Of a DNA stretch of 64,000 nucleotides, positions 52,387-61,570 are shown piece by piece. A program made the translations under genes and the position numbers. Within the stretch, counting starts at the first letter, position 1. The number at the start of each line of letters is the position of its first letter. Source of the DNA: an archaeon (GTDB lineage Archaea > Thermoproteota > Nitrososphaeria > Nitrososphaerales > Gagatemarchaeaceae); contig CADDZR010000004.1 in the NCBI GenBank assembly GCA_902812495.1, positions 20,764 through 84,763 on the forward strand, written 5' to 3'. Below the pieces are notes generated by a model. That model did not search any database. It was not told where the DNA came from and saw nothing but the letters and a program-made list of their open reading frames with translations.

Positions 52387-53079
52387 TCATAGCTCTAGAT
52401 GTTGGAATTTCAAGTATGTTGAGACTTCCTTGAGAGAATCTACTTTCATCACAGAATCAAAATTACCTTGTTTAATATCCTTGATTGAATTAGCTAAAAC
52501 CTTTTCTTTTCTTCTCTCGATTAGAAGAGCTCTCCATCCAGCACTTAATGGTGCTAAGTAATCATATTCAAGGTTATCTCCAACATGTAGTATGCATGAG
52601 CAGTCTTCAAGTCCAAGTATCATGCCTATCTTCTTGTAGAAATCTTTGTCTTTCTTTGTCAAACCAAACGATTGTGGTGTAAATATCCTCGTAACTTTTG
52701 CATTTAGTTTGATTTTATCTAGTGACATTCTTATAATATCTTCCCAGGTATTTGAGCATATTATCACCTCAATACTCTCAGGAACCTCCAATTCTGTAAT
52801 ATCTTCCATTGGAACAATTTTATCACAAAGCATTTTAACAGAATGAGTATACTCTTCCGTAATGTCATATTTTCTGAACCAATATTCGGGTGTGTACCAT
52901 TCAGGTCTTTGACTTCCTACCTCTTCGTAATCCCTGTAAATGATATCCTTAGATTCGGAGAGGCTTTTACCTGTTTTCCTACTGTATAAAAAGGGGATGT
53001 GCTCCCTCCAGAACCAGTCCATATCCTCTATTCTTACAAGCGTACCTTCAAAGTCAAGAGAAAGAATGCGAACTTTCAT
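52387..53079 (-). CDS. HAD-superfamily hydrolase
   Basis: A 230-residue haloacid dehalogenase-type phosphatase or hydrolase. Motif I reads LSLDFEGTLV (nucleophile Asp; the second acid is Glu), a helical cap follows, motif II is IICSNTW and motif IV is VGDNLEYDYLAP. The substrate is unknown. It stands between hyuA and the merA region, with no clear partner. Low G+C like its neighbours. Confidence 0.75.
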   Translation of the reverse strand: MKVRILSLDFEGTLVRIEDMDWFWREHIPFLYSRKTGKSLSESKDIIYRDYEEVGSQRPEWYTPEYWFRKYDITEEYTHSVKMLCDKIVPMEDITELEVPESIEVIICSNTWEDIIRMSLDKIKLNAKVTRIFTPQSFGLTKKDKDFYKKIGMILGLEDCSCILHVGDNLEYDYLAPLSAGWRALLIERRKEKVLANSIKDIKQGNFDSVMKVDSLKEVSTYLKFQHLEL

Positions 53080-53330
53080 GGATAATTTTTCTCTAGGGTT
53101 TTAAATATATTGTTTTATATGTATAGGTCCTATGTTATTCTACATTCTTTTATCTCCACTAAAGAAATTCGTTTAAAACTTACTTGGTAAAGCCAGTCCC
53201 TCTTAAAAAAATAAGGTAAAATACATCATTTACTTTATTTTATTTATAGGAATCTTTAATATCCAATAGCAATAAACGTAAACATGTATGCCAGCTATTT
53301 TTCTGATCTCATTGTCAAAGAGGTGGGCTA

Positions 53331-54746
53331 ATGGTTAAACAATATGACATAGTTATAATTGGGAGAGGGGCGGCAGCATTCTCTGCAGCAATAAAGGCAA
53401 GCGAGCTCTCTGAGGGGAAAGTATCGATTGCTATGGTCGGTAATGGCCCATTAGGCGGAACATGTGTAAACGTTGGCTGTGTACCCTCAAAGTATCTGAT
53501 AGAGTCTGCAAGCAAATACTACTATAGTTTTAAGAAGACATTCCCAGGTATTCAGAGCAACAAGCCCTCCCTCGATTTCAACGAATTGATGAAAGGTCTT
53601 CACGGGCTTGTTCAAACTTTACGAAAAGAAAAGTATGAAAAAGTAATCAACGCTTACAGTAATGTTGATACATTTGAAGGCACAGCAAACTTTGTTTCAG
53701 CCAAAGAAATAGAGGTCAATAAATCACTAAGAATTCGAGGAAGGAGCTTTCTAGTTGCTGTTGGTTCAAGCCCTTCTGCTCCTCCTATAGAGGGACTTTC
53801 TGATGTAGGATATTTGGATAGCAATAATGTCTGGGACCTCAAATACATTCCAAAAAGCATAGTTGTTCTAGGCGGAGGAGCAATTGGTCTAGAGCTAGGA
53901 CAGGCATTTTTGCATCTTGGGTCTGAAGTTTCTGTTGTAGAAGCTGCTCCCAACATACTTCCGCCAGCAGAACCAGACATATCAGAAATGTTAAGGGCTC
54001 ACTTAGAGGAAGAAGGAATGTCTATAATAACAAAAGCTAGAGTTGTTCGGGTATTTCGAAAAAACGGTAAAAAATCAGTTGAGATGGTTGGCTCTGCTGG
54101 AAAGAAAGTTTTGGAAACAGAAGAGATACTTGTTGCAACAGGAAGAAAACCAAATACATCCACCCTTAACCTAGACAAAGCAAATGTGAATACAGACAGC
54201 AAGGGTTTTATAATAACAGACGAAAGAATGAGAACCTCCAACCCTTCAATTTATGCAGCTGGTGATTGCATTTCAAAGAAACTCATGCTTGAGACACTTG
54301 CAGCAAAGGAAGGAACAGTTGCAGTAAGCAATATTCTTGGTAGAGATGAGAGTATTGACTACAGTTCTGCACCTTGGGCTGTTTTCACAACACCTCAGGT
54401 AGCTTCTGTTGGCTATAAGGAGGAAGAATTCATGAAATTAAATGGCTCATGTTCATGTAGAGTTTTATCTCTACAAGATGTTCCAAAGGCAGGCATAATA
54501 GGGGAAAGTATTGGCCTGACTAAGATTGTAATAAATCCTTCAAACAGAAAGGTTGTAGGTGTACATATTCTATCCCCTTATGCTACAGAGATAATAATGG
54601 AGGGTGTTTATGCAGTCAAGCTTGGTCTCACTTATGAGGATATTATAGGAACAACTCACGTTTTCCCAACACTTGCAGAGAGCTTAAAGATTGCAAGCCA
54701 AGCTTTCTTGAGAGACGTATCAATGATGAGCTGCTGCGTTGAATGA
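53331..54746 (+). CDS. merA: Mercuric reductase (MerA-type flavoprotein)
   Basis: An FAD-dependent disulfide oxidoreductase of 471 residues. It has the FAD-binding IIGRGAAAFSAAI, the redox-active GTCVNVGCVPSK, a NAD(P)-binding GGGAIGLELGQA and the dimer domain. The C-terminus ends SMMSCCVE: a vicinal Cys pair (468-469), the hallmark of MerA, which dihydrolipoamide dehydrogenase lacks. It reduces Hg(II) to Hg(0). No NmerA domain is attached. GAGGTGGGCTA precedes the ATG. No merR-like gene is seen next to it. Confidence 0.9.
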   Translation: MVKQYDIVIIGRGAAAFSAAIKASELSEGKVSIAMVGNGPLGGTCVNVGCVPSKYLIESASKYYYSFKKTFPGIQSNKPSLDFNELMKGLHGLVQTLRKEKYEKVINAYSNVDTFEGTANFVSAKEIEVNKSLRIRGRSFLVAVGSSPSAPPIEGLSDVGYLDSNNVWDLKYIPKSIVVLGGGAIGLELGQAFLHLGSEVSVVEAAPNILPPAEPDISEMLRAHLEEEGMSIITKARVVRVFRKNGKKSVEMVGSAGKKVLETEEILVATGRKPNTSTLNLDKANVNTDSKGFIITDERMRTSNPSIYAAGDCISKKLMLETLAAKEGTVAVSNILGRDESIDYSSAPWAVFTTPQVASVGYKEEEFMKLNGSCSCRVLSLQDVPKAGIIGESIGLTKIVINPSNRKVVGVHILSPYATEIIMEGVYAVKLGLTYEDIIGTTHVFPTLAESLKIASQAFLRDVSMMSCCVE

Positions 54747-54925
54747 AATTGGAAGCAAGAATTGTTTTGTGCTGCTGCTATGAGATATCAACATTTTTGA
54801 TTACACTACTTTCCTTTGCTTTTGCTTCTTTCTTGAAAGATTCAATTATTTTCGATAACTTAGCTAATGAGTTCTCTTATCATCAGAATGTGAAAAGATA
54901 TGAGAAGAAAACATGGGTACGGTAG
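54743..54925 (+). CDS. Possible small membrane protein after merA
   Basis: A 60-residue frame whose ATG overlaps the merA stop (ATGA) and whose end overlaps the next gene by 26 nt. It begins MKLEARIVLCCCYEI, with three adjacent cysteines at the start of one hydrophobic segment (to about residue 31). Small Cys-rich membrane proteins take up Hg(II) in bacterial mer systems, so a role is conceivable. No family is recognised, and it may be only an overlapping frame. Confidence 0.35.
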   Translation: MKLEARIVLCCCYEISTFLITLLSFAFASFLKDSIIFDNLANEFSYHQNVKRYEKKTWVR

Positions 54926-55454
54926 AAAAAGAGGTGTATTTCTTTTGGTTATACTTATTGTAGCAGCTATAGCAGCAATAGCGTTTATAGTTAGCTCATC
55001 TTCTTCTATTCACAGAGTTACCGTAGGAGATACAGCACCTGACATACCTCTATACCTAACTAATGGCACAACTATTAGGTTGAGCCAGCTGTTAGGAAGA
55101 CCAATACTTTTATGGTTTGTTGCAACGTGGTGTCCCTCCTGTCAGCAGGGCGCACTAATGCTCAAGGATAGCTACTATGCAAAATTAAACGCTATGGGTG
55201 TAACTATTGTTACAGTTGAATCATACCAAGATCTTGGCTACCCAGGTCCTTCCGTATCTGAATTCCAAAAGTCCTTTGCAGGTGGAGGAGGGAAAGGATG
55301 GTTCTTTGCTACTTCAACAAAGGAAGCAACAGAAATATACAATCATGACTCATTCTTGGATATTTACTTCTTGATTGATAGCTCTGGAAGAATAGAGCAG
55401 ATTGGGTACAAATTACCTCAATCACTTCCACAGCTCGTTTCTTATGGATGGTGA
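54900..55454 (+). CDS. Membrane-anchored thioredoxin-like protein (TlpA/AhpC-TSA type)
   Basis: A 184-residue protein with a basic N-terminus and a hydrophobic anchor (about residues 13-32), then a thioredoxin fold on the outer face. The redox motif is CPSC in VATWCPSCQQG. The domain from GDTAPDIPL matches the TlpA/ResA family. It lies between merA and a Cys-Cys membrane protein; it may keep thiols or ligands reduced outside the membrane. Start ATG at 54900. Also possible is a role in cytochrome or copper-centre maturation. Confidence 0.82.
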   Translation: MRRKHGYGRKRGVFLLVILIVAAIAAIAFIVSSSSSIHRVTVGDTAPDIPLYLTNGTTIRLSQLLGRPILLWFVATWCPSCQQGALMLKDSYYAKLNAMGVTIVTVESYQDLGYPGPSVSEFQKSFAGGGGKGWFFATSTKEATEIYNHDSFLDIYFLIDSSGRIEQIGYKLPQSLPQLVSYGW

Positions 55455-55460
55455 ATAAAA

Positions 55461-56060
55461 TTGGTAGGAGAGTTAGAAATACTGAAAGAGGTTCTCTCAT
55501 TAAGAAGATATAAGCTGATCTGCATTCTCTCCGCTGTGATGTATTGGCTTGTCTTTGCTTTTTCCTCTGGAATTCTAGTTTATTACTGGGAAGATGTCTA
55601 TTCCCTCGTTAAAGCATCGAACATACCAAATCCTCTCTTTTACTTGAATTTTTCAAATCTTGAAAGCTTTTACTATTCTGGAATTGTATGGTATCCAAGT
55701 GGCCACCTTGAGATTGTTTTGGCCTTTGGCCCTCTCATCTTTTCAGTTATACTTTCTCTTCTCTTTTCGCTAAACATAGGTACTATTGTATATTCCTTCA
55801 AATTTGTCAGAAGGTCAACGGGTAAAAGAAGTACGGGCTTCTCCTCGCTTTTAGGATTAATCCCAGCTTTATTTTCTGCTGGTTGTTGTAGTGTGCCAGT
55901 CGGCTTTTTAATAATTGGTTCTTTCGTGCCTCTCGTTGGGCTACGACCTATTCTCTACTTCTTTTATGCATACCCCGCACTTATCAATACATTTTTCTCC
56001 TTTCTATTGGTGGTTACGCTGTATTACGCCCTCAGAAGAATGGCAAAACTGTCTACCTAA
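55461..56060 (+). CDS. Membrane protein with a Cys-Cys pair, linked to merA
   Basis: A 199-residue membrane protein with about four or five helices. A vicinal pair (Cys142, Cys143) sits in ALFSAGCCSVPVGFL near the start of a helix, similar in kind to the pair in MerT-type mercury transporters, though the rest differs. It starts with TTG 6 nt after the thioredoxin gene. The genomic order merA-(small)-thioredoxin-this suggests a mercury uptake or handling role, by inference. Alternatives are thiol-disulfide or metal transport without mercury. Confidence 0.7.
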   Translation: MVGELEILKEVLSLRRYKLICILSAVMYWLVFAFSSGILVYYWEDVYSLVKASNIPNPLFYLNFSNLESFYYSGIVWYPSGHLEIVLAFGPLIFSVILSLLFSLNIGTIVYSFKFVRRSTGKRSTGFSSLLGLIPALFSAGCCSVPVGFLIIGSFVPLVGLRPILYFFYAYPALINTFFSFLLVVTLYYALRRMAKLST

Positions 56061-56271
56061 TGTCGCAGAAACCAAAGATGCTTTAGCCCTTATGAATGCA
56101 GCCAATCTTTAGGGAGGAGATAAGATCTCCGTATATCACTTTGTCATGAACTAAGGTGTCGCTCTGTCTCCAGCTTGTTCTCATACTTCAAGGAAAATTT
56201 TTCTTTTCAAAGCTTAATTGTAAACGAGAATTAATCTGTCAGATACCTAGAGATTGTTATAAATTTCCGCC

Positions 56272-58257
56272 CTAACCCTTCAGCTCTTCTTGAAGCTGTG
56301 AATATGCTCTTTTAACCTCCTCAACAGACGCCTCATCCTCTAGCGTTGTAACATCGCCAACAGGCTTTCCGACAGCCACAGCCTGCACAACCCTCCTCAT
56401 TATTTTGGCGCTTCTTGTCTTTGGAAGCTTCGATACAAACAGCACATCCTTAAGGGAGGCTACTGGTCCCACTTTCCCTCTTACCCATTCTCTAAGCTCT
56501 TTCCTCAGTTCTTCACCCGGTTTGAAACCCTGCCTAAGAATTACGAAAGCTACTGGAACTTCACCCTTGACCTCGTCAGGCACACCAACTACAGCTGCCT
56601 CAGCTACAGCCCTGTGTTGTATCAGGGCAGATTCAAGTTCGTAAGTACCCAGCCGGTGGCCCGCAACCTTTATCACCTCGTCCGCCCTGCCAAGAACCCA
56701 GAAGTATCCATCCTTGTCTCTAACTGCATAATCCCCTGTATAAAATGCACCACTGAACTTGCTGAAGTATACTTGGACAAACTTCTGGGGGTCCTTGTGT
56801 ATTGTTAAAGGCATTCCGGGCCACGGGTTTCTAATTATAAGGTATCCCCTCTGCCCTTCCTTCTGAGCATTCCCATTCTCGTCAACTACCTCCGCCTTAA
56901 CGCCTGGTATTGGAAAACCATTTGTTCCTGGCTTCATCGGAACCATCAGGAGGCCAGGAGTATGGCTAATCAAGATACCTCCTGTCTCTGTCATCCACCA
57001 TGTGCTCCCAAAGGGCACACTTTCCCTCCCAACAAGCCTGAACAACCATCTCCACGCTTCTGGGTTTATGGGCTCGCCTACAGAATGCATCAGTCTGACT
57101 GTTGAAGTGTCATGTTTCTTTACCCATTCTTCGCCGTTTTTCATCCATCCCCTTATTGCAGTTGGAGAAGTGTAGAATATATTAACACCATATCTCTCTA
57201 TTATAGAGGACCATCTGTCAGGCTGAGGAAAGTCAAGAGCACCCTCGTACATTATGCCTGTGGCGCCTTCCATTAGCGGTCCGAAAACTACATAGGAATG
57301 CCCTGTAACCCATCCTATATCTGCAGTACACCAGTAAACGTCTGTGTCGCGTATATCAAAGATCCATTTCATTGTTGCGTGAAGTAATGTCATGTATCCT
57401 CCAACATCATGGACCTGGCCTTTTGGTTTCCCCGTCGTACCTGACGTGTACAGTATATACAGAGGGTCTTCTGATCTGACACTTTCTGGCTCAACAGTAG
57501 CGTTGTAAGGAATTTCGTTAATCACATCATCAAATAGCTCATCCCTTCCCTGCTGTAGGTTTACCTGGTTTCCAGCTCTTCTGATCACTAGAACCTTGCT
57601 TATCTTGTTTGTTTTCTTCAGAGCTTCATCTGCAATTGATTTCAAGTCGAGTATCTTGCCCCTTCTCCATACACCGTCTGCAGTAATCAGCAATTTTGCA
57701 TCAGCATCATTCATCCTCTCCGCAAGCGCGTCGGCACTGAAACCAGAAAAGACTACACTGAATACAACGCCAAGCCTTGCCGCTGCTAGCATAACTATTG
57801 GAAGCTCAGGTATCATGGGCAGGTATATTCCAACCGTATCGCCCCTTTTCAGGTTGTATCTTTTCTTGAATAAATATGCGACCCTGTTAACTTCCCTGTA
57901 GAGGTCGTAGTACGTCAGCCTTTTAACCTCGACAGGCTTCCCATCCTTCATGGGCTCTCCCTCCCATATCAGCGCAATCTTATTCTTCCTCCAAGTCTTT
58001 ACATGCCTGTCTAGGCATAGGTACGAAGCATTTAGCTCCCCTCCAACAAACCATCTGTAGAACGGAGGGTTTGTTTCATCGAGAACCTTCTCCCAGGGTT
58101 TGAACCATTCGAGCTCCAAAGCCACATTTGCCCAGAAGTTTCTATAGCTATTCACAGTTTTGTTATGAAATTCCTTGTACGCGTCTTCAGAAACGAGCTT
58201 TTGTATTCCGTGAGGAGATATCTTTTCTTCAAAAGGTAAAGACCAACTCACGGACAT
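56272..58257 (-). CDS. acs: Acetyl-CoA synthetase
   Basis: An AMP-forming enzyme that makes acetyl-CoA from acetate, ATP and CoA, 661 residues. Seen are the P-loop-like YTSGTTGKPKGQ, the STWWMTETGG adenylate motif, YFWVLGRADEVIKVAGHR, and the acylation Lys in TRSAKIMRR, where Ala takes the place of the Gly usual in the SGK motif. It is convergent with the Cys-Cys membrane protein gene and divergent from the 93-residue protein that follows. Confidence 0.96.
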   Translation of the reverse strand: MSVSWSLPFEEKISPHGIQKLVSEDAYKEFHNKTVNSYRNFWANVALELEWFKPWEKVLDETNPPFYRWFVGGELNASYLCLDRHVKTWRKNKIALIWEGEPMKDGKPVEVKRLTYYDLYREVNRVAYLFKKRYNLKRGDTVGIYLPMIPELPIVMLAAARLGVVFSVVFSGFSADALAERMNDADAKLLITADGVWRRGKILDLKSIADEALKKTNKISKVLVIRRAGNQVNLQQGRDELFDDVINEIPYNATVEPESVRSEDPLYILYTSGTTGKPKGQVHDVGGYMTLLHATMKWIFDIRDTDVYWCTADIGWVTGHSYVVFGPLMEGATGIMYEGALDFPQPDRWSSIIERYGVNIFYTSPTAIRGWMKNGEEWVKKHDTSTVRLMHSVGEPINPEAWRWLFRLVGRESVPFGSTWWMTETGGILISHTPGLLMVPMKPGTNGFPIPGVKAEVVDENGNAQKEGQRGYLIIRNPWPGMPLTIHKDPQKFVQVYFSKFSGAFYTGDYAVRDKDGYFWVLGRADEVIKVAGHRLGTYELESALIQHRAVAEAAVVGVPDEVKGEVPVAFVILRQGFKPGEELRKELREWVRGKVGPVASLKDVLFVSKLPKTRSAKIMRRVVQAVAVGKPVGDVTTLEDEASVEEVKRAYSQLQEELKG

Positions 58258-58387
58258 GTGGTTCTATAGTCTTTAAGCTGTATTTAGTCCTTTTGAAATA
58301 AATGAACTTTATTGTTAAGGTTGTATGGTTTGTTATACGGATGCCGTAAATAAGCCTGTTTTTATTCTCAATAACGTATTCTATTAG

Positions 58388-58397
58388 CTTAATTAAT
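58388..58397 (+). promoter_or_regulatory. TATA box of the gene at 58419
   Basis: CTTAATTAAT, about 27 nt before the GTG at 58419, fitting a leaderless promoter. Confidence 0.45.
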
Positions 58398-58418
58398 ACG
58401 TTACTTGAGTGGTTTGAT

Positions 58419-58700
58419 GTGAGTAGGTGGAAGCTAAGAACTTCTCACACCTTAAGACTCATAGATGCCTACAGGAACAGAATTTTCACTGAAAAAAAGA
58501 GATTTATAATTGCCTCGGGATTGCTTTTGGGTTCTGCTGTATCATCTCTTAGGAGGCTTGGTATTGTTTCCTTTATGATGACGGGCTTGCTCCTGAATTT
58601 TGTAATGGTACAGCTTTTTATATTCATAGTGCTTGGAATTCTAATAATAAAGCTCAATAGTTACAGGCTGATTAACAGCATCCTAAGGGCAAGACAGTAA
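58419..58700 (+). CDS. Hypothetical membrane protein (93 aa)
   Basis: A 93-residue basic protein with a hydrophobic region around residues 45-80, probably one or two helices. No family recognised. The GTG at 58419 fits a TATA box about 27 nt upstream, and no ATG in frame lies nearby. It is divergent from acs and may share its regulatory region. Function unknown. Confidence 0.5.
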   Translation: MSRWKLRTSHTLRLIDAYRNRIFTEKKRFIIASGLLLGSAVSSLRRLGIVSFMMTGLLLNFVMVQLFIFIVLGILIIKLNSYRLINSILRARQ

Positions 58701-58766
58701 CGAGAGATAAAGAACGAGATTTTAATGCTTATTAGATGACAATTCACAGAGTGGTGCCGAGGTAAT

Positions 58767-58838
58767 TTGGCTAAGAAAAAGGGTAAGAAACAGCAATCAG
58801 GCGGGGAAGCCAAGCAGGAAAGCAGTTCAAGCGCCTAG
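58767..58838 (+). CDS. Possible 23-residue Lys-rich peptide
   Basis: A TTG-started frame (MAKKKGKKQQSGGEAKQE then SSSSA) ends at 58838, with a GAGGTAA run just before the TTG and TTTTAATGCTTATTAG (58720-58735) as a promoter candidate. It is too short to call with confidence. GGGAAGCC (inside the frame) pairs with GGCTTCCC shortly after it, so the element could be a structured RNA instead. Confidence 0.35.
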   Translation: MAKKKGKKQQSGGEAKQESSSSA

Positions 58839-58931
58839 CTTCAGGCTTCCCTTCATTAATTTTGTTTTACAGAAATCAAATAAGGAAAATGCAAAACCAT
58901 TTATTACTTTCTCGGAAGCTACTGTGTGACG

Positions 58932-59927
58932 ATGTATAAGGTTGTTGTTCTGTCCCCCTTGCCGGAGGGACTAGTGAGGATGTTATTTGCAGAGCACCTA
59001 GAGAAGAATAAAATCGAAGCTGAGTTTTCATGTCTCCCATTTGGTACAAGTAAGGAAGAACTTGCGAGGAACCTCGAGGATGCTGACATAGTAATTGGTG
59101 ATTACACAATGCGTGTCAAGCTAAATTCTGATTTGATAAGTCATATGAAGAAGGTAAGGCTAATTGCCCAGCCATCGACTGGCTATGACCACATTGATAT
59201 AGAAGCTTGCAGGACTATGGGAATACCTGTTTCAAATGTCGGAGGAGCAAATTCTGTTTCCGTGGCAGAACATACAGTAGCTTTAGCACTCGCACTTGTG
59301 AGAAAAATGATATACTCGCACAATTCAGTCGTTGAAGGGAAATGGATTCAGGATGAATTGATGAACACAACCTGGGAGCTAAGTGGGAAAACATGGGGAA
59401 TAGCTGGAATGGGAAGAATAGGAAGGGAGGTTGCCTCGAGGGTCTATCATATGGGCGCCCGCGTGATTTATCATGACCTTAAAAGGCTAGATGCAAACGA
59501 GGAAGCGGAGTACGGGGCATCGTTTACAAACCTTACAAGACTGCTTGCAGAATCAGACGTTCTGAGCGTTCATCTCCCTCTTAACAAGTCAACAGAAGGA
59601 ATTTTCGGTGAAAGGGAGTTCAGGACAATGAAGCCAAGCTCAGTTTTTGTTAATGTGTCAAGAGGAGGATTGGTTGACGAAAAAGCACTTGCGAGGGCTG
59701 TGTTAGAGGGATGGATTGCAGGAGCTGGAGTGGATGTTTTTAGGGAAGAGCCACCGTCTCACGATAATCCACTTCTTGTGGCAGCGAGGCAAGGCGCAAA
59801 CATAATACTCACACCACACATAGCAGGGGCCACAAGTGATTCTAGGATACGTATAATTCAGGTCACGGTTGAGAATGTTATGAAAGTTATGCTTGGTCAG
59901 AAGCCGGAGAATGTTGTAAACCTATGA
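58932..59927 (+). CDS. D-2-hydroxyacid dehydrogenase (NAD-dependent)
   Basis: A member of the D-isomer-specific 2-hydroxyacid dehydrogenases (phosphoglycerate, glyoxylate/hydroxypyruvate reductase group), about 331 residues from the ATG at 58932 (GTG at 58926 possible). The NAD-binding GIAGMGRIGREVA is followed by the catalytic Arg in NVSRGGLVDE, Glu in REEPP and His in TPHIAGAT. No ACT domain is attached, so it is not the regulated type of phosphoglycerate dehydrogenase. Its stop overlaps the ThDP enzyme gene (ATGA), so the two are coupled. Confidence 0.85.
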   Translation: MYKVVVLSPLPEGLVRMLFAEHLEKNKIEAEFSCLPFGTSKEELARNLEDADIVIGDYTMRVKLNSDLISHMKKVRLIAQPSTGYDHIDIEACRTMGIPVSNVGGANSVSVAEHTVALALALVRKMIYSHNSVVEGKWIQDELMNTTWELSGKTWGIAGMGRIGREVASRVYHMGARVIYHDLKRLDANEEAEYGASFTNLTRLLAESDVLSVHLPLNKSTEGIFGEREFRTMKPSSVFVNVSRGGLVDEKALARAVLEGWIAGAGVDVFREEPPSHDNPLLVAARQGANIILTPHIAGATSDSRIRIIQVTVENVMKVMLGQKPENVVNL

Positions 59928-61570
59928 AAGTTTCGGAGATTGTTACTGAATCACTTCAAAGCTACGGGGTAAAGAGGGTCTATGGTCTGATTGGGACTTC
60001 AATCATAGACATAGTAGATTCCCTGAAGGAAACATCGATCAGATACATCTCTACAAGACACGAGTATGGAGCTGTATCTATGGCTGATGGTGAAGCAAGA
60101 ACGACCTGTTTTCCTGGCGTTGCGTTGGTTCATGGCGGTCCTGGGTTCCTTAACTCACTAACAGGTATAGCAAATTCCTACAAAGATTCTTCTCCGCTGC
60201 TTGTTGTTTCGGGTGCGGTGAAGAGGCGGCTATGGCAGACAAACTCCTGGCTTGAGGTAAACCAAATTGATATAGCTAAAAACATCACAAAGAAATCCTT
60301 TCGGCTAGCCACCCAAAACGATGCACCATCTTTTATTGCAAATGCATTCTCTTGCGCCATCTCTGATCCGAAGGGTCCTGTTCTTCTGGAGATACCAGAG
60401 GATGTACTTAAGGCAGATACATACGGCAGTGTTCTTCCTTTTGAAAGGAAGAGTCCACCAGAAGTAACAGAGGACGATCTGAATAAGATTATTTCATTGC
60501 TGAGCAACTCCGAAAGACCTCTCTTGCTTGCAGGGGGTGGAATAAACAACATGGAAGGTAGTCAGGAGCTTTCTGAGTTTGTCAAGGAAACAGGCATTCC
60601 TGTGGTGACGACAGGGAACGGAAGGGGTACTCTTTCAGAAGAGGAGGAACTCTGTCTCGGGAGGGTTGGATTTGGTGGCGGGAATATAGTTGCAGACACT
60701 GCATTCAAAAACTCCGATGTGATAATAGCTATTGGAGCAGGAGTATCTGATATCACAACATACGGTTACAACGTTACACCACTCGCAAAGGTTGTTTCAG
60801 TTGAGCTAGACGAGGGGTGGAGAAACAAGCCGGTTACATACGACCTCCACATCGAAGCTGACGGTGTATCATTTCTAAGGATTCTTAGATCAAAGATGAA
60901 AGGTTTCAACCCTCGTACAAGATGGCTTGAGCAAATAAAGGATATCTCAAAAAGGCTTGAATCTCAGGTAAATAATTACTTGGAAACGAGGAAAAGAGGT
61001 TACGTTAACGCTGGGCTCTTCTTGAAGAAGCTCGACGAGTCTGTAGTGGACTACATACTTGCGCTTGGTCAAGGATTCCACACCCTTTACGGCTATGTCT
61101 TCATGAAAGTCAGAAAACCGAGGAGCTTTCTTGCAGCTACAAATATGGGTTCAATGGGTTTTGCTCTTCCTGCGTCCATGGGTGCAAAGCTTGCAAACAA
61201 GGAAAGGGATGTGGTGTGTGTAATAGGTGACGGTGAATTCATGATGTCACTTGCAGAACTCGAAACCGCAGTAAGAGAAAGGATAGGAATTAAGGTAGTA
61301 GTGATGAACGACAACTCATACAGAGTTCTCTTGATCCGTCAGGTTATCCAAAAGATGGGAAGGATACACGGCACAATTCACACAAATCCCGACTTACTTA
61401 AGCTCGGGGAAGCTTTTGGTTTCAGAGCAATGAAGGTAGACTCGAATGAGTTGATAGACGAGGGCCTGAAATTCCTGAGAGAAAAGTCAGATATACCCAG
61501 TGTGCTCGAGTTAACGGTAGACAGGGAGGATATCCCTCCTTTTAACGTAGACGCTTCCCTTCTCTTCTAG
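59924..61570 (+). CDS. Thiamine-diphosphate-dependent enzyme (acetolactate synthase-like)
   Basis: A 548-residue ThDP enzyme with the catalytic Glu in RHEYGAVSMADGEAR, the GGPGFLNSLTGIANSY segment and the C-terminal ThDP site GDGEFMMSLAELETAV then NDNSYR. It resembles acetolactate synthase, 2-keto acid decarboxylases and oxalyl-CoA-type enzymes. No small regulatory (ilvN) subunit follows, which argues against valine/isoleucine synthesis. Pairing with a 2-hydroxyacid dehydrogenase suggests handling of one small 2-keto acid, by inference. Confidence 0.82.
   Translation: MKVSEIVTESLQSYGVKRVYGLIGTSIIDIVDSLKETSIRYISTRHEYGAVSMADGEARTTCFPGVALVHGGPGFLNSLTGIANSYKDSSPLLVVSGAVKRRLWQTNSWLEVNQIDIAKNITKKSFRLATQNDAPSFIANAFSCAISDPKGPVLLEIPEDVLKADTYGSVLPFERKSPPEVTEDDLNKIISLLSNSERPLLLAGGGINNMEGSQELSEFVKETGIPVVTTGNGRGTLSEEEELCLGRVGFGGGNIVADTAFKNSDVIIAIGAGVSDITTYGYNVTPLAKVVSVELDEGWRNKPVTYDLHIEADGVSFLRILRSKMKGFNPRTRWLEQIKDISKRLESQVNNYLETRKRGYVNAGLFLKKLDESVVDYILALGQGFHTLYGYVFMKVRKPRSFLAATNMGSMGFALPASMGAKLANKERDVVCVIGDGEFMMSLAELETAVRERIGIKVVVMNDNSYRVLLIRQVIQKMGRIHGTIHTNPDLLKLGEAFGFRAMKVDSNELIDEGLKFLREKSDIPSVLELTVDREDIPPFNVDASLLF

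Noticed and set aside
53124..53134. ATAGG-T-CCTAT palindrome upstream of merA
   Set aside because: Only 5-bp arms in A+T-rich DNA about 200 nt from merA; expected by chance.
53331..54746. Dihydrolipoamide dehydrogenase instead of MerA
   Set aside because: The C-terminal vicinal Cys pair and absence of 2-oxoacid dehydrogenase genes nearby point to mercuric reductase.
56116..56130. Hairpin GGAGAT-AAG-ATCTCC between convergent genes
   Set aside because: The stem is 6 bp and no T run follows, so I do not call it a terminator.
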